Shown here piece after piece: positions 1-8,108 of a DNA stretch of 43,120 bases. Numbering within the stretch: the first letter of the stretch is position 1; the number at the start of each line of letters is the position of its first letter. Source of the stretch: Muribaculaceae bacterium. GTDB lineage: Bacteria; Bacteroidota; Bacteroidia; Bacteroidales; Muribaculaceae. The translations under genes and the position numbers were made by a program. Location of the stretch: contig JAFUWD010000052.1 of assembly GCA_017483645.1 (NCBI GenBank), positions 1 to 43,120 of the forward strand, given 5' to 3'. A model generated the notes under the pieces. That model saw nothing but the letters and a program-made list of their open reading frames with translations. It was not told the DNA's origin and searched no databases.

Positions 1-232
1 CGCCCGATTTACGCATCAAGGTTACGGTCACCTTTGGGAACTTCGTTGCCTTTTGCCAACTTGTCCGCTTGATACGCCTTGGTATCTGATTTCTGTTCGG
101 CAAGCCACGATTTCGCTATTGCTTCTTCTCTCCCATGCGTCACCGCTTGAAACTTGCAAGTCGCTGTAGGGTTCGTCGGTGACTACGCCCCGTGTGGACT
201 TTCACCACAGATGTATAACATGCCCGTCATAC
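1..232 (-). mobile_element. Group II intron, 5' portion (domain I region), cut by the window edge
   Basis: Read on the minus strand from 232 downward, the sequence starts GTATGACGGGCATG, resembling the GUGYG-type 5' end of bacterial group II introns. It continues with blocks I recognise from domain I of these introns: GGTGAAAGTCC near 204, GAACAGAAATC near 100 and CAACGAAGTTCCC near 50. No reverse transcriptase is visible; it would lie beyond the left edge. The inferred 5' splice boundary is 232/233, and the adjoining upstream exon is the repeat-rich region before the ATPase gene. Identification is from remembered consensus blocks, not from a covariance model. Confidence 0.6.
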
Positions 233-316
233 TACTGAAAAGTTTTTTATTTTCTTTAAAAAGTTTTCAGTATTAGTGAAAACTTTTATTATCTTTGCAA
301 AAAATTTTCAGTATTA
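233..316. repeat. Cluster of TTTTCAGTA repeats with a perfect 11-bp inverted repeat
   Basis: TTTTCAGTA occurs directly at 264-272 and 305-313 and inverted at 233-241. The two direct copies extend to TTTTCAGTATTA (264-275, 305-316). An exact inverted repeat, AAAAGTTTTCA (259-269) and TGAAAACTTTT (277-287), with a 7-nt spacer, sits just upstream of the putative -7 element. The arrangement resembles a multi-site operator for the ATPase gene, but no binding protein is known from the sequence. Confidence 0.7.
290..297 (+). promoter_or_regulatory. Putative Bacteroidota -7 element for the ATPase gene
   Basis: TATCTTTG matches the TAnnTTTG consensus and lies 40 nt before the ATG at 338. No clear TTTG -33 box is seen at the usual spacing; the inverted repeat occupies that position. 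Confidence 0.5.
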
Positions 317-337
317 TCAGTTTATAAAGAACAGGAA

Positions 338-1525
338 ATGATTATCAGAAAGCATTATATAGAAAAGATACGCCCTTTCTACGACAGTGATCTGATCAAG
401 ATTATCACGGGAGTGCGCAGGTGCGGCAAATCGGTCATAAAGGATCAGATAGAACAAGAGCTGCGTGAACAGGGAAAACGTACACTATCACTTGATTTTG
501 AGCGACTCTCAGTAAGTTCTCACATACGGACCGCCGAAGAACTGGAGGCATTTGTGTTGTCTCATTTATCGTCAGAGAAGACCTATGTGTTTCTTGATGA
601 GATTCAGTTGGTTGAAGATTGGAATTTGGCATGCCGTTCGTTGAGACTTGAGAACCTGTCGCTGTTTATTACCGGCAGCAACTCCAAACTTTTATCCAAA
701 GAACTGACAAAGGCATTTTCAGGTAGATATGTTTCGTTCAACATACGTCCATTCGTTTATAAGGAAATTTGTGAGTACGCCGCCGAGACAGGAAACATGC
801 GCTCAGTAACCGACTATCTTATTTATGGAGGTTTCCCAAAAACAATTGAGTTACCAGACAAATCATCCATTCTCACGTACTTGAATGAACTGGACGAGCA
901 GATTGTGCGTAACGACATCATCAATCGTTATCATGTCAGGAAAGTAGCACTCTTTGAGAAACTGATCAATTACGTTTTGCTCTCCAATAGCAGGATATTC
1001 AGTGCCCACTCAGTGATGAGATATCTTAAAGGGCAAGGAATGCAGGCATCAGTCAACACGATTATGAAATACTTGGGCTACTTGGAAGAGGCTTACATCA
1101 TTCGCTCCATTCCTCAGTACATGACAAAGGCAAAGCGGGAATTGATGTTTTTTCACAAAGTGTATGACGAGGATGTAGCGTTTAACACCATACGGCAATC
1201 AGAGAACCGATATGACTTGACACACAATCTTGAGAATGTGGTTTATAACGAATTGGTTTTTATGGGTTATAACCTGTCTGTGCTCAGGAAAGACTCGCAG
1301 GAAATAGATTTCCATGCTACCAAGAACAACAAGAGTTATCTTGTGCAGGTGGCCTACTCCATTGCCGATGATGATACTTACAACAGGGAGTTTGCGTTAT
1401 TCAACAAACTGGACCAGTCAATGCGAAAAATCATTATCACTAACGATGACATTGATTTTTCCACAAGCACTGTACAACATATTATGCTTAAGGATTTCTT
1501 GAGCATGAACGATTTGGAGGGTTAG
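338..1525 (+). CDS. AAA ATPase with C-terminal DUF4143 domain
   Basis: This is a predicted 395-residue cytosolic ATP-binding protein. Residues 25-32 (GVRRCGKS) form the Walker A loop and 83-90 (YVFLDEIQ, acidic D87/E88) the Walker B strand, as in the AAA_14 family. A winged-helix-like middle region (about 205-265) is followed by a DUF4143 segment with a nuclease-like ENVVYNEL...QEIDF pattern around residues 299-330. The length is typical of this very common Bacteroidota family, whose biological role is not established. The gene is AT-richer than the genes that follow it. It stands between a group II intron edge and an AraC gene fragment, so it probably arrived by insertion. The repeats just upstream suggest tight or self-regulated expression. 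Confidence 0.9.
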   Translation: MIIRKHYIEKIRPFYDSDLIKIITGVRRCGKSVIKDQIEQELREQGKRTLSLDFERLSVSSHIRTAEELEAFVLSHLSSEKTYVFLDEIQLVEDWNLACRSLRLENLSLFITGSNSKLLSKELTKAFSGRYVSFNIRPFVYKEICEYAAETGNMRSVTDYLIYGGFPKTIELPDKSSILTYLNELDEQIVRNDIINRYHVRKVALFEKLINYVLLSNSRIFSAHSVMRYLKGQGMQASVNTIMKYLGYLEEAYIIRSIPQYMTKAKRELMFFHKVYDEDVAFNTIRQSENRYDLTHNLENVVYNELVFMGYNLSVLRKDSQEIDFHATKNNKSYLVQVAYSIADDDTYNREFALFNKLDQSMRKIIITNDDIDFSTSTVQHIMLKDFLSMNDLEG

Positions 1526-1527
1526 AT

Positions 1528-1710
1528 ACATCTCATTTTGTTATTGACTCTGATATGTTCTTGTGGCGATGTAAGAAACTGGCGAAAGACAATGCACGCA
1601 CCATCGATGCCATTGCCAGCGAGGCCGGTTTTGCCAACCGCAGCAACTTCTACCGCGTGTTCAAGCGCGCACAGGGCATTTCCCCCACCGACTACCGCCT
1701 GAACCACTGA
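1528..1710 (+). pseudogene. C-terminal remnant of an AraC-family regulator
   Basis: The frame ending at the TGA at 1708-1710 encodes a recognisable AraC C-terminal helix-turn-helix: IDAIASEAGFANRSNFYRVF then KRAQGISPTDYR. The family's second HTH normally ends this way (…VGFxxxxYFxRxFKxxxGxSPxxYR). Only about 46 residues are AraC-like. The frame runs back into the end of the ATPase gene with no N-terminal domain and no first HTH. The first ATG in frame is at 1555, but a 51-residue product would lack half the DNA-binding domain. This is best read as the surviving 3' end of a host gene replaced or truncated when the intron/ATPase segment arrived. Its GC-rich composition matches the genome rather than the ATPase gene. 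Confidence 0.8.
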
Positions 1711-1715
1711 CGCAC

Positions 1716-1762
1716 AAAAGCGCCCTGCCACGGTCAACTGTTCGTGGCAGGGCGCTTTTTTT
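1716..1762. terminator. Strong Rho-independent terminator, possibly bidirectional
   Basis: Arms of 17 nt, AAAAGCGCCCTGCCACG (1716-1732) and CGTGGCAGGGCGCTTTT (1743-1759), are exactly complementary around a 10-nt loop. A run of seven T follows on the plus strand, and four T on the minus strand. It would end the AraC remnant transcript and also the minus-strand operon finishing at 1779. Confidence 0.85.
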
Positions 1763-1778
1763 GTGTACGAAAGAGCTT

Positions 1779-2789
1779 TTACTTCTTCTTTGCTGTGTAA
1801 TTCATGTGAACCTTTTCCCAGGACAGGCTGCCGTCCTTTTTGACATGGACGCGCACCAGATAGTCGCCGGGTTCGGGGCTGTTGCGCTCGCTCATCGAGT
1901 CGAGCGTGAGGTAAGTGACACCCTCAAACTCGCACTCATCCCAAGCATGGACGTGACCGCAGAAGACCATCGAAGTGTTCCACTCGGCAAACTGGTCGAG
2001 CAAGAAGAAAGTCTCCTCACGGGGGAAGGTTGAAGCAAACTGCATGCTCGAAGGCCTGAAGATGTTGGTGTGGCTGAAGACGAATGTATGCCGGTATCGA
2101 TATTTGTCCGAGCCATCAAGGGAACCCTCTTCGATGAGGTCAATTTGTTTCTTACCCAACGTTCCGCTGGCAGTATCCAAAAAGATAAAACGGTCGGCTT
2201 CTATATCGCCATTTTCGCTATTATACACCAGCACCGGAAACTCATAGAACGACGAGTGGAAGATATTGGACCACAAAGCCCAACCGTTGTGAGTCAAATC
2301 GTGGTTGCCCACCACCGGGAAGAACGGGAAAACGATATCTGAATAGAGAGACCATGATTGGGGGTTATCCTTGGGATGATAACGGTCGGGGTCGTCTTTA
2401 TCAACCACATAGTTCTTATTGACAAAGCGTTTTTTCGCCTCCTTGAGCAGCGAGTCGAGCACAATGTAGTACTCGGCCTTGGTGTCGGCGATGTCGCCCA
2501 GGTGAGCATAAAACAAGTCATCATTCTCCAGGCCGATGGCCAGCATCTCGTCCATACGACCGGGGTCGGTGGTGACATGGCTGTCGCCACCCACAATAAA
2601 TGAATACTCGTCGTCGGCGAAGGCAACTTCCAACTCGCTTTTGTACTCTTGATAATAAAGATGCGACATCTTCACACGGTCCTCGACAGCTGTGCCCGAC
2701 ACAAGCACGCCGATGGGGCTCACCTTCTCGCAAGAGGTGAACACAAGTGCCGCCAATGCTGCGGCAATGATATAATAATGTGTTCTCAT
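1779..2789 (-). CDS. Calcineurin-like metallophosphoesterase lipoprotein
   Basis: This 336-residue protein has a lipoprotein signal with lipobox FTSC (acylated Cys20), so it is probably envelope-anchored. The five metallophosphoesterase motifs appear in order: GGDSHVT (D69, H71), GDIAD, GNHD, a histidine in FSHTN, and GHVH. Together they supply the ligands of a two-metal phosphodiesterase or phosphomonoesterase site. The substrate is unknown. It is the last gene of a minus-strand group, starting only 7 nt after the barrel protein gene and ending before a strong terminator, so it is almost certainly cotranscribed with it. The upstream PAP2 phosphatase in the same operon hints at a shared role in envelope phosphate or phospholipid handling, but that is inference. 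Confidence 0.88.
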   Translation of the reverse strand: MRTHYYIIAAALAALVFTSCEKVSPIGVLVSGTAVEDRVKMSHLYYQEYKSELEVAFADDEYSFIVGGDSHVTTDPGRMDEMLAIGLENDDLFYAHLGDIADTKAEYYIVLDSLLKEAKKRFVNKNYVVDKDDPDRYHPKDNPQSWSLYSDIVFPFFPVVGNHDLTHNGWALWSNIFHSSFYEFPVLVYNSENGDIEADRFIFLDTASGTLGKKQIDLIEEGSLDGSDKYRYRHTFVFSHTNIFRPSSMQFASTFPREETFFLLDQFAEWNTSMVFCGHVHAWDECEFEGVTYLTLDSMSERNSPEPGDYLVRVHVKKDGSLSWEKVHMNYTAKKK

Positions 2790-2796
2790 TTATCTA

Positions 2797-3522
2797 TTAC
2801 CAATTATATTTAACACCCAACTTTACCGAACCCTCATACTTCGACGCCAACTGACTGATACTGCCTGCCGGACGAACGTTGAACTCACCGAACAGTTTCA
2901 TGCGTCGAGGCAGCGGTGCATAGAAACGCACACCCCAGTTGATGTTCCAGTTCTCGTAGTAAAACTCATCATAATTGCGGAAGAACAAACCGATGTTCCA
3001 CGGATTGTTGCGGTGGCGGATATTCACTCCTACACCAAACGTGAGCGTCAGCGGCTCGCTATAGCCGTTACTGCCTCTTTCATGTCCCGAACGCTGATAA
3101 TGAATGTAGGACTCACCCAAACGAATGTCAACGTAAGGCGATTCCCAAATTGCCGACAGGTTGACGATGGTCTCGTTGAACCCCCATCTATTGTAGCGGT
3201 TGTAATGGAAGAAACCATCAAAGAAAATGCTGCCGTACTTGAGCGGCAGGCGGTAGCCGGCCATCACATCAAACGAATAGAGTTGTTTTCCGAACTGAAG
3301 CTGAAAATCGCCGCCCACGTCCCAGCGCTTGGTCAAATGCCGGCGGTAGCCGGCCGCAATGCCGCCGAAGCCGTCGGTAACGACATTGGTACCGGCCATG
3401 ACATAGCCATGCACCTCGTTGCGGTGAGTGCCATCGAAAGCATGGTCGCCGCAATAGGCCTGGGCATTGGCAATGACGACACACGCGGTCGCCATCAAGA
3501 GTGATAACAATAACTTTTTCAC
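2797..3522 (-). CDS. Putative outer-membrane beta-barrel protein
   Basis: This 241-residue protein starts with a clear Sec signal peptide (KKLLLSLLMATACVVIANA, cleavage near AQA). The mature part is made of alternating aromatic/polar strands (for example YGSIFFDGFFHYNRYNRWGF and NPWNIGLFFRNYDEFYYENW) and ends in the aromatic residue W (VKYNW), as expected for a small outer-membrane barrel. No specific family was recognised. It follows the PAP2 gene by 33 nt and precedes the phosphoesterase by 7 nt in the same orientation. It may be a structural or accessory barrel of the same envelope operon. Confidence 0.75.
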   Translation of the reverse strand: MKKLLLSLLMATACVVIANAQAYCGDHAFDGTHRNEVHGYVMAGTNVVTDGFGGIAAGYRRHLTKRWDVGGDFQLQFGKQLYSFDVMAGYRLPLKYGSIFFDGFFHYNRYNRWGFNETIVNLSAIWESPYVDIRLGESYIHYQRSGHERGSNGYSEPLTLTFGVGVNIRHRNNPWNIGLFFRNYDEFYYENWNINWGVRFYAPLPRRMKLFGEFNVRPAGSISQLASKYEGSVKLGVKYNW

Positions 3523-3529
3523 TTGAAAA

Positions 3530-3555
3530 ATATTTTGAATTTATATTTTGAATTT
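3530..3555. repeat. Perfect 13-bp tandem direct repeat in the intergenic gap
   Basis: ATATTTTGAATTT is repeated exactly twice (3530-3542, 3543-3555) and fills nearly all of the gap between the PAP2 gene and the barrel gene. It could be a regulatory site or a slippage product; the sequence alone does not decide. Confidence 0.85.
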
Positions 3556-5349
3556 TCAGAAATGGATACACAATGCGCCGCCCAGCACCCACTGGTGAAG
3601 CGACTTCTTGACTCTCGACACAGCAGGAACGGTCATATCCCAGCCCGTCATGTCCTTGAGCACGTCGACCAGGTCGGGCGACAGCGTTTTGATGAAACCG
3701 AACGGGTTATAGGTGGCCTTGAACGTCTTGCGACTGAAGTCATAGTCGCAGAACACGCGGAATGAGAAAGAATTCTTGTGGGCATAGGTGAGCGACAAGC
3801 CGGAGCCAAACTTCATCGAGTTGGAGGCACTCACATTGATATAGTCCCATTCGCCTTTCACGTCCTTGTCCGACGGTTTGAAAAGATCGTCGCTCGTGCC
3901 GGCCTCAAATCCTTCGTAGTCAAACACCATTTCCTTGCCGGAATAAGCCGCGGTAACCTCGATGTCGTCCATCACCGTGCGGCCCACCAGCAGTTTGCTG
4001 CCCAATGCGAAACGCGACGAAAACGGCAGCGAGAAATAGATGCCGGCATCGCCCGCAAATTCCGTGATGTGGTCACTCTGAATAGTGAACTCAATGGAGC
4101 GCACACTGTTCTGCATGTCGGGGTCGGCCATGAACTGCCTGAACTCTTTCTCCTCGCTCACGGCAAAGGCGCTCCAGCCGTTGATAGGCGTGCTCTTGAC
4201 GCGCAACCGGCCGCCAATGCCCACATAAGGACAGAAAAACCATGCCGCCTCAGCACCCACGGCTGTGGCGGTGCGGAACTGGAGGTGCAGCGACTCGCTG
4301 CTTTCGGTGATGCCCGACTCGTCGATGAGTTCTTCGGGCACGTTGAAGTTAACCGGCGGCAGGTCAAGATGCTTGTTGCCGAAGCCGGCACCCATCGAAA
4401 TGGAGAAGAACGACGGGTTACGGCGCAGGTCGGGATAGGACACTATGTCGTTGTGCAACAGTCCACGACCCTTGAACAGCAAGTCGCACAAGCCGTAACC
4501 GAGCTCCACCGAGAGGATGCCGATACCGGCTCCGGAAAGCACGTCGGAAATCCAGTGACGGTTGTTCAGCACACGCATCACGCCGGTGGCGGTGGCCAGC
4601 GTATAAGCCCCCACCGAGAACCACGGCGAGCGCGTCATGCCATATTCCTTGTGGAGGATGGTGGCCGCCAGAAAGGCGGTGGCGGTGTGGCCCGAGGGCC
4701 ATGCGTTGCGCGTGGAGCCGTCGGGGCGCATCTCCTTGGCAGTGTACTTGATGCCGTTCACCAATCCTGCCATGATGGCTGCCGACATGGCCGACGAGGC
4801 CCAGAAACGCGGCCAGTCGCTGCGGCCCTCATAGCCGCCCAGATGCAGGCCGATGGTGAGCGCCAGCGGCACATACTGCGTGTAGTTGTCGATTTCGCTG
4901 TGGAAATTGTACTTGATGAGGCGGATGCGGGTGTTGGGATTGTTGTAGTTCTGACGGAAAGCGGCTTTCTCGCTCTTGGCAATCATGCCGGCGAAAAACA
5001 GCGGTATTCCCACCCACGTCTGGTCTTCCAGAAATTTGTAGGGCCGCGTGGCGGGATTGGTCACGCTCTTGAACATGCGCCAGTCCATGCCGCGGTGAGG
5101 CTCGTAGGCTGGTTTTTCGTCAACCAGTTTCAACACAGGTGCCGGCGCGGCTGTGGGCGCCACAGTGTCGGCGGCCGGGCGCTCGACGGCCATTTCATTC
5201 ATCGCCACAGAGGGGGCCTCGGCCTCAAGGGCAGTTTCGGTTTCCACCGCCGACGCCGCATCCATCGGCACTTCGACGGCGTCCTTTGCCATGGCCGCTG
5301 TCATCCAAATCGCCGCCACAGGCAGCAGAGCTAATCGTAATAATTTCAT
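3556..5349 (-). CDS. PAP2-family phosphatase fused to a C-terminal barrel-like domain
   Basis: This 597-residue protein has a signal peptide (cleavage near AMA-KDA) and an Ala/Glu/Pro-rich spacer to about residue 75. A PAP2 acid-phosphatase domain follows. All three signature motifs are intact: KYTAKEMRP (K-x6-RP, near residue 199), PSGH (near 217) and RVLNNRHWISD (R-x5-H-x3-D, near 258), in membrane-embedded helices. PAP2 enzymes remove phosphate from lipids such as undecaprenyl or phosphatidyl-glycerol phosphates, or from lipid A. Beyond residue about 310 the chain changes to a soluble/barrel-like region of roughly 280 residues with alternating beta-strand character (IYFSLPFSSRFALGSKLLVG, SFRVFCDYDF) and ends in F. 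The usual PAP2 length is about 200-300 residues, so this is a two-part protein. It lies second in a four-gene minus-strand operon. Confidence 0.85.
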   Translation of the reverse strand: MKLLRLALLPVAAIWMTAAMAKDAVEVPMDAASAVETETALEAEAPSVAMNEMAVERPAADTVAPTAAPAPVLKLVDEKPAYEPHRGMDWRMFKSVTNPATRPYKFLEDQTWVGIPLFFAGMIAKSEKAAFRQNYNNPNTRIRLIKYNFHSEIDNYTQYVPLALTIGLHLGGYEGRSDWPRFWASSAMSAAIMAGLVNGIKYTAKEMRPDGSTRNAWPSGHTATAFLAATILHKEYGMTRSPWFSVGAYTLATATGVMRVLNNRHWISDVLSGAGIGILSVELGYGLCDLLFKGRGLLHNDIVSYPDLRRNPSFFSISMGAGFGNKHLDLPPVNFNVPEELIDESGITESSESLHLQFRTATAVGAEAAWFFCPYVGIGGRLRVKSTPINGWSAFAVSEEKEFRQFMADPDMQNSVRSIEFTIQSDHITEFAGDAGIYFSLPFSSRFALGSKLLVGRTVMDDIEVTAAYSGKEMVFDYEGFEAGTSDDLFKPSDKDVKGEWDYINVSASNSMKFGSGLSLTYAHKNSFSFRVFCDYDFSRKTFKATYNPFGFIKTLSPDLVDVLKDMTGWDMTVPAVSRVKKSLHQWVLGGALCIHF

Positions 5350-5384
5350 CGTTGATTCTTATCTTGTTTTAGCGGATATTGCCG

Positions 5385-6542
5385 TCACTTTTTCTTGCTC
5401 AGCTCTTTCTCGAAGAGTTTGTCGATCTGGGCTTGAATCTCAGCCTCCATGGGCGGAATGTTGTGACCCTGCTCAAATTGTTTGATTTCAAATATATTCA
5501 TGTCCACCTTGTTGTCCTTGCGCAACTGCTTGTACTCTTTCTTGTCAATATAGTTGCGGTCGGTGGCATAACTCTGGAGCAATATGGTGTAAGAGTCTTC
5601 TGAACTCCGGTGATGGCCATTGACCATGAACTGACCCATCACGAAATCGTCAATGCGCGAGCGGCCTTCACCGTCAATGGCATACACCTCATAATAACTA
5701 TGATTGTCGCCCTCGTCATCTTCATTCTCATTTTTATCTTTTTTATCTTTCTTCTTGCTTGTTTTTCCCTTGGCTGCGTCTTCGGCGGCTTTCTTGGCCG
5801 CCTTGGTGGCCTCCTGATGCTTGAAAAGTGTCCAGAAATCAAACGATGTGGTGCGACGGCGGGCTGCTGTATCGGTTTCAACATAGCCTAACACTGAAAC
5901 GGTGTCGCGCAACGTTTGGCGCCCAAGCGAATCACCGGTGATGGAAATATTTCCATTCTTAACCGACTTGAGCAGACGGCGGTAAGTGGATGTTTCGTGC
6001 AGCTGCCCCCAACGGTCGATGTAACGGCCAACGAGTGTGCTGATGATAAAACGCAGAAATCCCGAACTGCCTTTGGCCAGACTGCGGGTCTTGGACGACA
6101 CCTTGTGAGTGGCAAAATCGTAGGTGTTGTCTATCACGCCGGCACGGTAATAAATGGGGCCATCCTCGTCAAAGTAGATGAGCCTGTAATAAGTCTGAAC
6201 ATAAGCCAGCTCCTTGGGCTTGACTTCGATGTCGCCCAGCGCATAATTGATTTCGGTCATCACCACGCGCTTCTGGCTGAGCGTGTCGCAGTTCACAACA
6301 ATGGGCTCAAAGGCCACATGCGTGAAATGAAGCCGTGTGTTCCCTTTGGTGTCGGCCAGCCGACCGTCAAGGTCGGTGGTTCCCACCAGCGCACCCTTGT
6401 CGTTTGTCACACTCACAAAAGAGATAGGCAACCCCTCAGTGTCGACCACGGTGAGCGCTTGCCCCTTTGCGGTCATCATGACCAAACAAAAAGTCAACGC
6501 TGCCAATATGCGCAGCACATTGTTTCGATAGATACAATCCAT
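5385..6542 (-). CDS. Exported carboxypeptidase-regulatory-like domain protein of unknown function
   Basis: This 385-residue protein has an N-terminal hydrophobic signal (residues about 8-27, LRILAALTFCLVMMTAKG) followed by a CarboxypepD_reg-like beta-sandwich: LTVVDTEGLPISFVSVTNDK, then LVGTTDLDGRL. This is the usual surface or plug domain of Bacteroidota outer-membrane proteins. The rest is unrecognised, with a very lysine/aspartate-rich low-complexity stretch around residues 250-285 (KTSKKKDKKDKNENEDDEGD). It is the first gene of the operon, with a good promoter directly upstream, and the PAP2 gene follows after 35 nt. The low-complexity insert argues for an exposed linker. The catalytic function, if any, is unknown. 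Confidence 0.72.
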   Translation of the reverse strand: MDCIYRNNVLRILAALTFCLVMMTAKGQALTVVDTEGLPISFVSVTNDKGALVGTTDLDGRLADTKGNTRLHFTHVAFEPIVVNCDTLSQKRVVMTEINYALGDIEVKPKELAYVQTYYRLIYFDEDGPIYYRAGVIDNTYDFATHKVSSKTRSLAKGSSGFLRFIISTLVGRYIDRWGQLHETSTYRRLLKSVKNGNISITGDSLGRQTLRDTVSVLGYVETDTAARRRTTSFDFWTLFKHQEATKAAKKAAEDAAKGKTSKKKDKKDKNENEDDEGDNHSYYEVYAIDGEGRSRIDDFVMGQFMVNGHHRSSEDSYTILLQSYATDRNYIDKKEYKQLRKDNKVDMNIFEIKQFEQGHNIPPMEAEIQAQIDKLFEKELSKKK

Positions 6543-6570
6543 TCTGTAAGTTTTTATCCAAAAAGTGTGA

Positions 6571-6602
6571 CAAAATTAACATTTTTTGTACTAATAGGCA
6601 AA
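6571..6602 (-). promoter_or_regulatory. Promoter of the four-gene envelope operon
   Basis: On the minus strand TTTG (plus-strand 6599-6602) and TAATTTTG (6571-6578) are separated by 20 nt, matching the Bacteroidota -33/-7 consensus. The expected transcript start falls about 20-25 nt upstream of the ATG at 6542. Confidence 0.65.
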
Positions 6603-6653
6603 TACTCCCAATGTTTTTACCATATTTAATTAAAAAATCGCCTGGAATGGCAT

Positions 6654-6690
6654 AAAAAATGGGCGCCACTTTCTCAAGTGCCGCGCCCAT
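6654..6690 (-). terminator. Rho-independent terminator of the five-gene cluster
   Basis: On the minus strand a GC-rich hairpin (TGGGCGCGGCACTT, loop GAGA, AAGTGGCGCCCA, one bulge) is followed by six T. It lies 20 nt after the stop of the WG-repeat-like gene and so closes the 13265-6711 transcription unit. Confidence 0.8.
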
Positions 6691-6710
6691 CGCTGATAGT
6701 AATTGAAAAA

Positions 6711-8060
6711 TCAGAATTCGGTAAAGAATGGAGTCAACGTGATGCTCTTGGTAGTGGAACGAAGAGCCGTTTTCACAGTCACCGAGCGCTGCTCGCGTGC
6801 AGTGACTCCGGTGAAAGTGGCTGTCACCGAGCGTGATGAATGCGCCGCCACTGTTACCTGATGTGTGCTGCAAACAACCCCTTTTCCCGTCACCGTGAGG
6901 GGCGTGGTCACCGACTCGTTTCCATTGTTGGTCACAGTGATGGTGAAGGATGCGCAATCCTTGGCGTTGGCCTTCAGAGTGGATGCACCCACCAGCAGTT
7001 GCAGATTGCCATCACTAATGACTGTCGGCGCCACCTTGCTGCGCTGTGTCTTGGTCACTGCAGTGGAAGCCGTGACTTTGCCGCTGGCTTTTGTGGTGGG
7101 CTTACTGGTGGCTTTCGGTTTAGGCTGTGGTTTGGGTTTCGGCTTGGGCCGGGCGGTGATGGTTGTGGAATAAAGCCACAACTCGGCCGACTTCACCTTC
7201 ACTTTGTGGCGGCCACCTGGCAGCAGGAACGACAGCACACGGTCATTACCGCCAAGATAGCTTTTTTCTTCCACCACATGTCCCTTGGCATCGATGCAGT
7301 CCACAGTCACGATGTCGTCGGAAAACTCATCGGGCATGTGCAGTTTCAAGTCGACAGCGGCACGGCTGTAATCGTCAACGGCAGCCGTGCCTTCGGCCTG
7401 ATTACAAGTAATCTCGCCGTCGAAAAGCCTGAGCAGGCCGTATCGGCCCGTGCTGTCGGCGGCCACTGCATAGCCCTTGATAAACGGATAAGCCTCTTGA
7501 AATTGGGGTGGCATCAACTCATCATCGCCCACGCGGTAGCCATAGAGGTCTTTTACTTCAAAGGGAATAGGCCCGTCGGTATAAAACACCAGCTCCGGCT
7601 CTTCTTTGGCCGGAGGCAGCGCGTCGCGGTTCACTTTTTCCTTGAGTTTCTTTCCCTCCATGTCAATGAACAAGTCACGGCGCTTTTTGTCGGTGACGAG
7701 CAAGCGCTCACCGCCCACAAAGGGGTTCTCGTCGACGTAGACTTGCTCACGCACCGGGAAAATGGAGCCATCCACATGGAGCACCGAGAGCAGTCGCCAG
7801 CGTTCTTCCTCAAGACGGAGCACCACTGCATGACCATCGACAAAGTCGGTAATCGAGTCGGCCATGAAAGGCACCACCTGCTTGCCGTCGCTGTTGAACA
7901 CACCGCACTTCTCGGCGTTCCACGCCTTGAAATGGCTGGAACTCATGCGCGAGATAGCCTGGTTCACGGGGCGGATAATCCACTTGGCGACCTCGGCGTG
8001 GGTGAATGTGGCTGGTGCCAGCAGACAAGCCATGATGATAAAATATCGTAATTTATTCAT
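6711..8060 (-). CDS. Exported WG-repeat-like protein with a C-terminal CARDB/Ig-like domain
   Basis: This 449-residue protein has a Sec signal (residues 1-22, ending FTHA-EVA). Residues about 45-250 look like degenerate WG (KWG) repeats, short beta units alternating 'state of the item' and 'description': CGVFNSDGKQVVPF, DLFIDMEGKKL and YGLLRLFDGE. A Lys/Pro spacer (KPKPKPQPKPK) precedes a C-terminal beta-sandwich of about 90 residues (CASFTITVTNNGNESVTTPL ... SRSVTATFTG), typical of CARDB or DUF11-like adhesion modules. Export and repeat content suggest a protein-interaction role at the envelope. It is the last gene of the unknown five-gene cluster and follows the 459-residue gene after 48 nt. 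Confidence 0.72.
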   Translation of the reverse strand: MNKLRYFIIMACLLAPATFTHAEVAKWIIRPVNQAISRMSSSHFKAWNAEKCGVFNSDGKQVVPFMADSITDFVDGHAVVLRLEEERWRLLSVLHVDGSIFPVREQVYVDENPFVGGERLLVTDKKRRDLFIDMEGKKLKEKVNRDALPPAKEEPELVFYTDGPIPFEVKDLYGYRVGDDELMPPQFQEAYPFIKGYAVAADSTGRYGLLRLFDGEITCNQAEGTAAVDDYSRAAVDLKLHMPDEFSDDIVTVDCIDAKGHVVEEKSYLGGNDRVLSFLLPGGRHKVKVKSAELWLYSTTITARPKPKPKPQPKPKATSKPTTKASGKVTASTAVTKTQRSKVAPTVISDGNLQLLVGASTLKANAKDCASFTITVTNNGNESVTTPLTVTGKGVVCSTHQVTVAAHSSRSVTATFTGVTAREQRSVTVKTALRSTTKSITLTPFFTEF

Positions 8061-8108
8061 TTTGTTGCTTTTGTCGTTTTAGGATTGTTCCAAATTGTTG
8101 TGTAAATA

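Noticed and set aside
3778..5334. Long open frame (518 codons) opposite the PAP2 gene
   Set aside because: It is antisense to a gene with complete PAP2 motifs, and its translation is His/Arg-rich without any recognisable domain, as expected for a shadow frame in GC-rich DNA.
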